This document shows, in pieces, positions 24,863 to 37,200 of a stretch of DNA of 64,000 nucleotides; within the stretch, counting starts at the first letter, position 1; the number at the start of each line of letters is the position of its first letter. The notes under the pieces were generated by a model that searched no databases, was not told the origin of the DNA, and saw nothing but the letters and a program-made list of their open reading frames with translations. A program made the translations under genes and the position numbers. Source of the stretch: Adiantum capillus-veneris (lineage: Eukaryota > Streptophyta > Polypodiopsida > Polypodiales > Pteridaceae); NCBI GenBank assembly GCA_014529385.2, contig CM043945.1, forward strand, positions 99,297,463 to 99,361,462, read 5' to 3'.

Positions 24863-25192
24863 ATTAAAAAGTGTGTGTATGTGAATCGCAGAAGAACTCA
24901 CCCCGTCACAACTCAAAAACAAAGGCGAAGAGCTCAAGAAAGTGCATGCAGCACGAGGCAAAGGACAATGGGCAGTCTACTGCGGCGGGAAGGCTATCAT
25001 ACGAGAGTTTCGCTCTCCCAAGCCTTCTACCATCGCGAACACCACCCTTTAGTTACTAGTTGTTTTCCCCTAAGTGACATGTGTCACATTTTATTGTATC
25101 CAAGATTGCTCACGCTTCACTACCCTCTTATCAAGAGGCATCATTTGTATGTTTTGAGTTTTTGGTCCTATATGACCTCCGAGAACAATAAT

Positions 25193-25232
<40 letters not shown>

Positions 25233-28200
25233 TAGGGTTCGCGAGCTCTCCCTCTCAGGTTGTCCTCCCCTGGGCGAGGGGCAGCCCTGTGGGAGGGCAT
25301 CTGAATCAGCCTTGCCCTTCCCTACACAAGCCTACAGCGTCGCTCCATCTCCAACAGCCTCCCGACAGTGAGGCATGCTGGTCGTAGCTCTGATTCCGGC
25401 GGCCTCTGTAGGCGTGCAAGTTGTTGCGCTGCCTTCAACAGAAGGTCTCCACCTCTGGAGTCAGTAGATGCCCATGACAGGCCGTCAGAGCCGTTTGCAG
25501 AGATATCTAACGTCATTTTCTTTGGAGTTTTGCTTCCACAACCTAGCAGGGGTTCTTGCATTGAGCTCTCCTCAGATTTGCTGACCTTCTCGAATCTCGA
25601 GCATAGGGATGACGACCCCAAAGACCCCTTCCAGAATACGACCGAGTTTTGCAGCTGTGGTAGCAGCCCCTAGCAAACTCGATCGAATCACTAAGCTTCA
25701 AACAGCTCTTGATCGAGTCTTGGAAGAGAACCTCGAGCTCAAATCTCGCCTCCGCAAGCTAGAAGAACGCTTCGATTCTATGGATGACCTCGCCACCGAC
25801 AAGGTAAAGGAGGTTGAGGCAAAGGTTAACCAAGCACATTCAACAACCATCACTGAAGTACAGGCTTGTGTAACAAAGGAGCTCTGCGAACGAAGACTTC
25901 GAGAAGAGAATGCCCTCAAGGTACACATCGGTGGACTCCCTCCGCCGTGGTGCACAGTTGAGGATAGTCTTGAAGAAGCAATTACGAAACTCAACGACAT
26001 CCTTGAACCAATCAACATCAAACCAGAGACGGTCGCTTGGATCAATGATACACACCGACATGTGCGCCCTGAGCATTGTGTCCTTACTTTCAAGGATAAA
26101 GAGGAGCGAGTGAAGCTTCTACGTCAATCCCATCTCCTCAAAGGAACAAAGCTTTGGATTACTGAGGAGCTGACCACAAATCAACTCAAAATAAAAAAGG
26201 ACGAGCTCAAGAAGATGTCTGAAGCCCGCAAGCAAGGCAAATGGGCAGTCTATCGAGGCGGTAAAACTATCATTCAGGAGTTTCGAACTCCAAAAGAGGC
26301 TCTCCCCTCAACTGCTCCCCCCTAGATTTTGTTCCCTCTTTCTTTTTTCTCTTGATGGACCCTCAGTCCTTAACTGATATGTATCTCATGTCTTCACGTA
26401 TAAGCATGCAATTGTAAAATTTTGTTTGGTCCCATGGGTCATATTTGACCTCCGTGGACGATAATACAATCTATCTATCTATCTATCTCTCTCTCTCTCT
26501 CACAAAGAAAGAGACTGATTTCTATTACTTGAAAGATCCCTCAGATTGCCCAAATGGTGCCATTTCTGAGGGCAAGTACATCATGTATACACAGCAGGCC
26601 CGAAGGCGGCAGAATGGAAACTGTATAAACTGGATACAACTAGCCATATGGGCAAAGTGTAGAAACTGAAATCCAGAGTAATAAAACCTCACCTAAAGAG
26701 AGTAAAAAGTGTCCTGGGAAGCTAAGTGGAGGTGTTGTGGTAAGCCTCTTAGCTTACACTCAATGCACGAACAATCCCTAAAGCCCAGCATGCACCCCTA
26801 TGTCCATGGATACAACCTCCTATGTAGGAATTCCCCACACATGGTTCTCATTCCATGCACACATGACACACTTTAAAGCCACAAGCTACATGTTGTAGCT
26901 CACAAGCTGCTTGCCCCTTCATATTTGTGGTGCATATCCCTCTTGCTTTTGTTTCCAATTTCCACCAGTGAGCCTATATAAGGCCACCTTTTCTTCACTT
27001 GTATCTCTCTCTTTTTTTTTTAATCAATCAAGCAAGTCCATTTTTTATTTCATTGAGTACAATCTCTCTAGCCTAATTTCTTCTACTTTGCTATGAAGCC
27101 CTCACCATGATGAATGCCTCGTTGGTATATCCACCATAGGCATTACAAAGTGGTATCAAAGCTCTAGGTTTTGTGCGTCTATTTTTATTTTATCGTAACC
27201 ATGTATTGTTATATGCTTTCTTGGTGTGTGTTTTTTTGAAGTTGTGCGCTTATTACTTTGATCTAGTGTGCATGCCCCTTGTGTGTGTGTGCAGACTATT
27301 TGTGGTGGGAACCATTTTCTACTTACTAAAGTGAAGGACTGCCTGGTTTTTTCTCCTTAAATGGCATAGGTACTCAACACGGCTTTGCTCATCCTCGTCC
27401 CGTCTGCCGACTCGGGCCCCACATCGTTCTTTGCCATTTTGTGTGGCTGACCAGCTCGGCCTCAATCAGCAGCATCTCGCACTTTGTAGGCTGGACACCC
27501 ACCTGCTGCCCACCCAACATCGATTTATCTCCTGCGACTACCTCTCGGCTTCTACTAAGCAATCTGCTCACAACTCTGCAATGACCCCTTGCTACGGCCA
27601 ATTGCACCACTGCCCGACATCTGCTCCCGTCAGCGCTGTTTGCCTGCGATTTTTTTTGCTGTAGCTCGCTGTCTTAGCTCCGCGAGTAGCCACCCCTACA
27701 CCTGTTTGAAGACTGCCCATACCTGCCCGCTGCTTTCTCGCCATCAAAGCGCTGCTAATCAAGGCTGCCTCGTCATTAGCGGCCTCGGCCTTGCTTCCAA
27801 CTCGTTGCTCGTCGTCATCATCCAGCTCTTGTGCAACGTCATCTGACACGCCCGATATTGCATTTGCTGCGCTACTGGCAACTTGTGACCCGCCAAGGCC
27901 TGGCTGTCTGCCTCATCCCCGGCTCTGCAAACAACCAAACCTCTTCACCAGCTTGCGCTCATCATCCTCCTGCTCCAACCCCGTCATCGAAGAGCTGCCC
28001 GTGCCCCTGCCCCACATTACACTATTCTATCTCATAGGCGGACTACGGCCTCTTAAACACTTTAGTAATGCTCTCTTTCTATCTTTCTTTCTCGCTAGAG
28101 TCTAGACAGCCCACGCTTTGACGGTGCCCCTCTAAGATTTGCAATGTCAGCACATAGTTACGGCAAGGCTACGAGCGTTCAATTTCTGCCCATAAAGGAG

Positions 28201-31200
28201 TGGAGAGGACTTCAGTAGACACGGCTACACCCACCACATATGGACACCACCTACTTCAACTTGTGTCACAGCACCGTTTTGCTATTTTCAGCTGCATGGC
28301 TCGATCGCCCAACTGAGAAGAATGTGGGCTCTGCTGTGGTAGTAGTTCCTCTGAATGTCCAGTGTCTACTCTAAAGAAGTCCGTGATCCGTCTCTTATAC
28401 TGGCTAGACTCTCCTCTCATCAGGCTCTCTTTGTTTCTACGCAGCTCGAGCAAAATCAAACCCAGGCATCTCTGGTCCTCGTATCCCATGACTCTGGAGA
28501 GTGATCCAAAGCCCTCTCTAAACAAGCACTGGAAGCGGCCTCGTATCTCGTAGTAGACTGGGCAATGGCATGTGTAGTGCAACTCCGTCTCAGGCTCCAT
28601 GTGACACAAGGGGCATATCCTAGCCTTTGCTGATACTCCACTGTACCCACCGACTTATTAAGTGTAGGGAGGGGCCTAAATGACTTTGAACAGAGCCTAA
28701 ACACCCTTTTACTGCTCGGATTCTAGTGTTGATTGTCCCGACCATCTCGTGGCGACCTGCCCTTCCGGACTGCGGGTGAAACTCTCGGCCGTTGTCCGTT
28801 TCACATTGGCCACACAATGTCCACCCATTTGTGACTTCAAAAAAAGAGGGTCCCAAAAATGAAATAAAATCAAGGGAAAGAAACCAACAACTAAGGTTAG
28901 TGGTTGGCACAGCCTCGTGACATACCCCCTTGTTGAAATCACAAACGTCCTCGATTTTATGCCAGTATACATGCCATAGATGATTTAGTTTGATTAGCAC
29001 CCTTTTATCATCACATGCATGAAACATAAATACTAATGACTTAATGAAACCTTCATACTTTTGTCATTTCATCTACGATAGAATTAAGCATAATAGCTTT
29101 AGCATTTGTAGAACAATGTCCACTTCTATTGCATTGAATCCGTGTACATTTGATATGCTAGCTCCATCATTACCCCTCCTTTGAGCACGTTGAGTTGGGG
29201 CATACGTAGGCTGTAACCCAAAGGCCTCAAAAGTAAAGTTTCAATACGTTTGGTGACTCTACCAGTTCACACTCTTCCATCCACTTTGCATCCATAGGTG
29301 GATAGTTCTTGAACTTCACCAAATACCGTCTTGCAACTTTTCCTTTAACTTTTCTTTCCTTATATGCCAAAATCTGCTCAGGAACCAAGATCTCATCGAG
29401 TTCCTCAACTTCTAGTTGATCTTCATTTGGGCACATCTTCTGACACATCACCCACGAAGGGTCTTAGAAGACTCACGTGAAACGCGTTATGAATCTTCCA
29501 AGTATCAGGCAATGTCAGCCTATACGCAACATCACTGACCTTCTCAGGTACTTGAAAAGGCCCATAATAACGAATGCTGAGCTTCGGAAACAACCTTTCC
29601 TTGCCCTTCATCTTCTTTAACCTTGCCTTGTCAAACCGTAAAAGTATCCAATCACCCGGTGAAAGCAACAAATCACGTCGGTGACAATGAGCAACCCTTT
29701 TCTTCTTTGCCTAAGTCTTCTCCAAGGCAAGCTTGATCTTCTTATACATTTCATCCATGTTCTCTACATATCGATCTGTCTCAAAAAAATTGTCCTTTGT
29801 GTGCAAAATGGGAGGAACCTTTTGCCATCCTCAATAATCTCAAAAGGTGCCTTCGTGTTGACGTATGCACCGTATTGTTGTACGCATACTCGAGCATGGG
29901 TAGATATTGTTCTCACTTGCCCTTATTATCTAACACACAACATTTCAACAGATGTAAGACAGTAGAATTAGCCTCTTGTGAGTGCCCATCAGTTTGTGGA
30001 TGCAATGACAATGAAAACTTGTGGTGCCTACGTTTTCAAACAATCCTCTCCAAAACAGGCTCGTCATACGAGGATCACAGTCACTGACAATAGATTGTGG
30101 CATACCATGGTACTTGAACACATTGTACATAAACAATCGTGTCATCTGGTGAGATTTTATGTTCTTCCTGACAGGAATAAAATGGGCCTGCTTGCTGAAC
30201 CTACAAATAATGGTCCATATATCATTCCTTGTCAACGTTCTTGGAAGATAAAAGATAAAATCCATAGCAATGCTTTTCCATGGCTTATTTGGGATAGGCA
30301 GTGGCTGTAATAACCCTAGTGCTTTTTGCCTGTCAAACTTGACCTTTTGGCAAATCACGCATGCTCGCACAAAGGCATCCACATCTCTCCTCAAAGTAGG
30401 CCAATAAAAGAATGTCTCGACCGCTTTTATTGTCGCATCTATACCACGATGCCTTGCATACGGTGAGACATGGCTTTCTACCACAACCTTATGTCGCAAT
30501 GGCCTAGTGACACATAATCTACCATGCATCATCATACAACCGTCCTTGAGGAGGTAGTGCTCGTGGCATTGCCCAGCTTGCAACTGTTCAAGATCCTTGT
30601 AAAATCTTCATCAGTAGCATATTGTTCCTCCATGTCATCAAGCTCATGATGATAAGGAATTGACACAGCTGAAATTTGTGGCTTTCTTGATAACACATCA
30701 GCCACAACATTCTTCTTGCCTTCCACATGCAAAATCTGAAAGTGGAACATAGAGAGAATGTTTGCCCATCGCATGTGCTTTTTGGATAACTTTGATTGTG
30801 TCAAGAAGTATCGCAAGGTCTAATGATCTGTCTGGTTAACAAAATCAGCACCTAATAGGTAGTGCTTCCAACTAAAAAGGGCATGAATCACGGCCAATAG
30901 CTCTTTCTCATAGATTTGCATCCTCTTTTCTGGCCCTTGCAAGATTTTGCTCCTATAAGCTACTTCCCGACGATCTTGCATTAACACTACCCCAATACTA
31001 TTGCCACACGCATCACAATGGACCACAAATGGCTTCCTAAGATTTGGTAACACAATTACTGGATCTGAAGTCATCTTTTCCTTTAAGAGATTAAAGCTGA
31101 ACTCTCTTTTTGTGTCCACTTGAACGTGACCTCTTTCTTTTGTAGAGCATGAAAGGGTGAAGCAATCTCGGCAAAGTTCCTGATACACCTTATGTAGTAA

Positions 31201-34200
31201 GAGCTTAAGTCCAAGAAGCTACGAACATCATGTACAGTCTTTAAATCTGGCCATGTCCTGATTGCTTCAACCTTGGCAAGATCTATTCAGTCAAGTGACG
31301 CCTAGGCTCCTCTTCATTCTTTGAGTAGACTATCATGTCGTCATAGAATGTGCCGACAAACTTTTGATGTGGGCGGAAAATCCGATCCATCATCCTATTG
31401 AACGTAGCAGGAGCATTTGTAGGAATGAACGGCATCACTGAGAACTCATACAGACCAAATGTTGTCCTAAACGCAGTCTTGTGCACATCGTTTGGCCTGA
31501 TTCGAATTTAATGTTACCCACTCTTAAGGTCTATCCTACTGAAAATTGCAGCACCCTCTACCCTGTCAAGAATACCATCAATCCTTGGAATAGGAAACCT
31601 ATTCTTGATGGTACTCTTATTTAACGCGCGGTAATCAATACACATGCGCCAAGAGCTATCCTTCTCTGCACTAGAAGCACTGGGGAGCAAAAGGGTGAAG
31701 AACTATGTTGAATCAGCCCTTCCTCTAGCAGCTCCTCTACTTAGCCCATAATCTCTTTTTGCTGAGCCGCAGGCCTATTTGGTGGGCTCCAGCTTGGCAC
31801 CAAATATATCGCATGATCCTCGGGCCTCTCCAGCGGCAAGTGAGATAGTAATGAATAAAAAATGAGTCACTAAACTCTCGCAAAAATGCTGACATTTCTT
31901 TATCTAACACAGATAAATTTGACTGACAATGATCTGAAACATCACGTGCAAAAATCAAGTACGCAGAAGGATGATTCTTAATTACAGAAGTGATAGCCAA
32001 AGCAGATACAACAGGGACAGACAGACTCCCCTTTAAGCTTTACATCCAGGTTGTGAGTTTTGCCCCTATGCTGAATGGTGATCTTTTTGTTGAAGACATC
32101 CAACACTCCATCTATACGGAACATCCACAGGATTCCCAACATCGCATCGCACCCTTCCAGTGGCATGATGTAAAATTCTTGTGTCCACATATGACTACAT
32201 ATGCAGGCGCAACTTTCCAATTATAGGCATACCACACTCTTAGTGGCCAAAACATGCCAACCTTGCCTCTGTTGTGTACCCCATTTCTTTAGCTTTGATG
32301 CCCAGCTTGATGGCCAACTCTTGTGAGATAAAGTTTTCTTTAGCACGAGGATCAAAGAAGATAAGTGGTGTCTGGTCTCTGGCTTTACCCCACGCTCTGC
32401 ATAGCTCACTGGCATCTGTTGCTTCGCTTTTTGCCTTTTCTATCTTCTTCGTGTCAGAGGAGCTAGAAGACCTCGAAGAAGAAGAAAAATCTGTGAATTA
32501 AAAGCCTTGTAAGAATAAAGCATCTTCAGTGGGAAATTCTGTGTGCGAAATGGTAAGTGAGCCTGATACATCTATTGAACTACAAAACATGGAAGCAATC
32601 TCCCCTGCATAGGACCTTGCACAGGACACGGAAGCCGTCAATGTCTCACCTGTTTGCAAGTCGCGAGCAAAGGCAACCTTATGCTCCCGAACAAGCGGAT
32701 GGCACGGATGGAGAGGGAAATGAAGGAGTGGAAAATAGTGATGGAAGGATGGTGGAAGGAGAAGGCCAACCTCCTTCAGATGGTCTTCAATGAAGGCGCA
32801 CAATGGAAGAAGGAGAAAGAGAGCCTTAATGCAGAAATACAAACACTCAAAGAAGAAGTCTCAGCCCTCAAACAGGAGAACCCAAATGCCAAGATACGAA
32901 CACTCAAAAAGAAGTCTCAGCCCTTAAACAGGAGCTTGCTGATATAGTAAGCAGTGGACTAAAGGAAGGCGATTTTCAGCCCTCGGTAATAGACGAAATC
33001 AAGGAAATCAAGGAACAGGTAAGGATGGTCACAGAGAAAGAGAAACTGAGTGTGGCAAAGACATCTTCATGGGCGGAGATGATAACAAGGACATAGAAAA
33101 AGGCGGACGAGGCCGAAAAATGGATTGAGGTCGCCAAGAAAGGGAAAGGTCAAGAAACTCCTTGTACACCGACTCTTATCAACGTGACCCTCAAAGAGGA
33201 ACAAAGAAGGTAGATGCGAGCATTGCATGTGAGAGTGACCGGTCTCAAGGACATAAACAATGTGGAGAAAGAGGTCACAAGCCTTACATCCATGATGGGG
33301 ATGGAGAAGCCTTTGCACACAAAGGCATGGAGGGTAGGTAAGAAAAGTGATGGCACGGGAGAGTCTTCAAAGGGGAGAGCTCTCATACTACGCTTCCCCT
33401 CGTTGGAAGAGAAGAAGGAATTCTTGAGGAAGAGGCCTATTCTCAAAAAGATAGGTATTTTCCTCGGTGATGACCTGACTCTCTCACAGCTCGCACATAT
33501 GAGAGAGGTAATGCAAGAGATTACAGCGGCAAGGGAGAAGGGAAAGATAGCCTTCTACAGAGATGGACGGGTGGTGATTTTAGAGCGGCGCACTGCATGA
33601 CGGTGCGAGACCTATGGGACCACACTGAAGATGGCTACCTGGAATTGTAATGGGTCTATGAGGTTGGAAGTGGGTGCATTTGAGGACAATTTCAAAGACA
33701 AGGATATTGTATTCTTCTCAGAGACTCATCAGGCCCCTGGACAGGTGATGCCACATGTGGTGGGATACAGATGGGAGACAGCTCACAGGACAAATGCGAG
33801 ATCTGAGCATGGGAGTAGAGGTTCAGGAGGAGTAGCAGTGCTATTCATAGAATATTGTACGAAGAGATGATTATGCTAGATATATGTGGGTGAGATTGAG
33901 AGCTAACACGGGTCGATTCCTATATATTGCCTTATGTTACTTTCCTCCCAGTACATCAATGTATGCTGCATCCAGAGGGCAGTCGCCTTTCTCTATACTA
34001 GATGGTGACATATGGGAGTTTTCTAGGGATGGTGATATCATTCTCCTAGGGGACTTCAATGCCCGAGAGGGCAACTCGCAGACAGTCTTCTACGACACTT
34101 CAGATGAGATGCTTAGAGAGCTGGATGTGGATGAGTTGGGACTTGACAGATGCTTAGATGGCAGAGAGCAGACGGAGTATGGAAGATACCTCATGGAAAT

Positions 34201-37200
34201 GACGACTACACATGGATTAGCCATACTTAAAGGTTTACAACGATTTCCTGGAGCAGCGGGTTTCACATGCTTCCCACACAGACATGGGGCAAGTACAGTG
34301 GATTATGTTATGATACAACCGAGCTTTGTACCCTGCATTCAAGATTTCACAGTGGGAGCCAGGCCAATGGGAATAGCAATAGATCATGCTCTCTTGACAT
34401 TGTCTGTTAAATTTCAGTATAGTACAACCCAGACATCAGGAGATAGGTCACGCACCCGCTATACATTTACACCAGAGACTGATTTTGTTTATACAGAGGA
34501 GATCTGGGACCGTCTATTAGAAGGCACAGCTAGCACAAATGGTACAGGCCTCTCAGTGGAGGAGTGCACCACTCTACTGACTGAGACACTGCATGGGGCT
34601 GCAACAGTGGCATACCCACACATTCAGCTGGGCAAGAGACGACATTCTGGGAGCATGCCCCATAATAGTTGGTATGATGAGGAGTGCAGAGAGATGAGAG
34701 CCCAGCTTCAGAGGGATCTTATCTTAGGAGTCATCACTTACAGACAGTCTCGGATTGCTTTCCGACGCCTTTAGCTTTCACCCGATTCTTTACTTGATAA
34801 ACTTTACTTTGACTTTACGACACAAAGGAAAACTTAACGAATAAACCTGTGACTGGAATTAACACTTCACACAAACCACGGCCTGGCAGTAGGCCCCAAA
34901 GATTGGCACCCGTTTCGGTATTTCTTTATTCTTATAAAACTTGGGAGAAAACCTGCAAGTTCCTACGAGCTGTCCCACTTTTACCGGGCTGAAAATTGCC
35001 TACTCTAGCCTGATCTCGGCAGCATAACCGCAATAGGAGGCTTCATAGACAAAATCCCCATACCAAAGGTGACTTTCCCAAACCTGGCGAGAATCTGCAG
35101 CACGCTGAATTCTCTGTTTTCTGCCCTGAAAATGCACCAGATCACCTGTACAGTGATCCCAACGCTTCCCCGAAGGTCCTGGCGATTATGAGGGATCAAT
35201 TAGGGTCAAAACCCTAAACCTGCAAAAATACACAGCAGGCTGTAATTCACTGTTTCGGGCTCCATTTCGCGTGCCAGTCACATCCATAGCAAGCACTCGA
35301 GCTCCCACACCTGTAGGGCTACTTGCCCTTTGAATCGGACAAGATTTCTCGCATGAAATCTCTCCGAATTCTCCTGTACCTGCGGGGGATTAGCAACGAG
35401 CTAATCGAGTACCTGTGCAAGAGGCTCTTGCCTCGACAATCGTGCATGAACCCACACAATTGTACATACATATGAAAAGCCCTTGAGCGGGGCATCACGT
35501 TTCTGGATTCAAAGGGGGAGAGAGATGCACAAGAGTGGAATCATCGCGCTACATAAGACAAGGGAGAAGGCAAGCTTTCCATTAAAGGTGTGATTACCTG
35601 CACCCACTACTCACACACACAGTAGTTCACTTATGAGCCAAAATCAGTCCCCCCTCTCAATTTGGGCGCCTCCCCTTCTAGCTGGACTCGGAGTTTTCAC
35701 GTGCAACCGCTAAGTGTCCACTTTGCCTCTTTTGAGTTAATTCCTAGTACCCACCGACTTATTAAATGTAGCGAGGAGCCTAGACACCCTTCTACTGCTC
35801 GGACTCCAATGCGGACTAGCCCGACCATCTCGTGGCGACCTGCCCTTCCCAACTGCAGGTGAAACTATCGGCCGTTTCACACAAGTCAGACAATGTCCGG
35901 CCATTTGTGACTTCAAAAAGAGGGTCCCAAAAATTAAATAAACATCAAGGGAAAGAAACCAACAACTAAGGTTAGTGGTTGACACAGCCTCATGACAGTG
36001 TCCATGTATCTGGCTCTCGTCACAAAGCCGTCCTCCGTAAGCTGGAGAAGATGCTCTATAGAAATCCATCTTCGTGCCCAGCTCTTGTGTCATGTCCTCC
36101 TAGTGTCTAGCTGAGTCAAGTCTTGGCGGATGAGCCAGGAGCGTGGTAATCTCAGATTGTGTAAGAGTCAGAGAGGGTGCATCCAATGAGTACCGGAAGG
36201 GGGGCAATGTGTCTATGCTGAACCCATGTGCCTAAAACCATGATGTCATCTCACCATGCCAGCATGTTGTATCTCCCTGCATGGATAACTGTCGAGAGGA
36301 CTCAAGTGCTAGCCAGGCATATCTGTCTCTGGGAAGTTCCTACAGGCGGTGTATGAAGGAGACTGATCTGGTGAGCGCCTCAACCACTAATGGGGGGCAG
36401 CTAGCTCTGCTCGGATAATGTCACGTGGTACTGAAGCCTTTGCTCTAATAAGCGGCGAGATCATAGAGATTAGAGGCTTCTCCATGTCCCCCCATCCATC
36501 AATGCGACCCGACCTCCCATGATGATCCAATGACAATGCGGAAGCCACCAAAGTGTCAATGAGCTAGAGCTTCGTCCGAGGCTCCTAAATCTGAACCTGT
36601 GAACACATCCTCTCCAATCTACCCAATGCTACATGGGCTCTGGTTAGTCTAGTCTCTGCTGCTCTCCTCAATGAAAACGATGTTCCACTAAAGACCATGA
36701 AAGAGTCGCCATGCTTCACGTGAGTCCTAACTCAAGAATAGCTTGTATAGATCTTGCTCTAGTCGAGCCAAAAAAGCCCTCTTCTTCCGCCGCACTAGGA
36801 GTAGGAAGTCAATTTGTGACTGTCTGTGAGTGATGTCCCCCAAAAGCACCTCCCTCTGAAGTCTGGCTCGTCTCGCAGCATTCCTCATCATACCAGCTAT
36901 TCTAGGGGATGCTCCCAAAACGTTGTCTCTGCTCAGGTTGGGTGTGTGGATATGCCTCTGCTACTACATCATGTAATGCGTGTGTCATTATAGTATTAAG
37001 CTCCTCCGGAGGTCTCCCTGGCTCCTCAGTGCACAGGCGTCTTTAGATCCCATCTATGTATACAGAGTCCATCTCCCATGTGAAGGTGTAGCGAGTAGGG
37101 GCTGCTACCCGTGGCCTGTGTGCTACACTAAACTGGAAAGAGATGGTCATCGACACAAGGGAATCCACTGCCACACCAACAGGTCTCGGTCCAACAGTGA

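Larger units (their letters stand above)
28642..35997 (-). mobile_element. Chromovirus-type Gypsy retrotransposon G1, interrupted
   Basis: The LTR pair is 28642-28922 and 35746-35997, with TGTACCC...TGACA ends in plus orientation. A purine tract AAGGGGG lies inside, next to the 3' LTR. Minus-strand domains are protease (32415-31980), RT (31490-31270), RNase H (31188-30816), integrase (30583-29450) and chromodomain (29451-29227). LINE LN-5 and an LTR-X fragment occupy the position where gag should be (32505-35600). The element sits in LN-4. A target duplication was not found and about 100 bases of LN-4 are missing. Confidence 0.82.
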
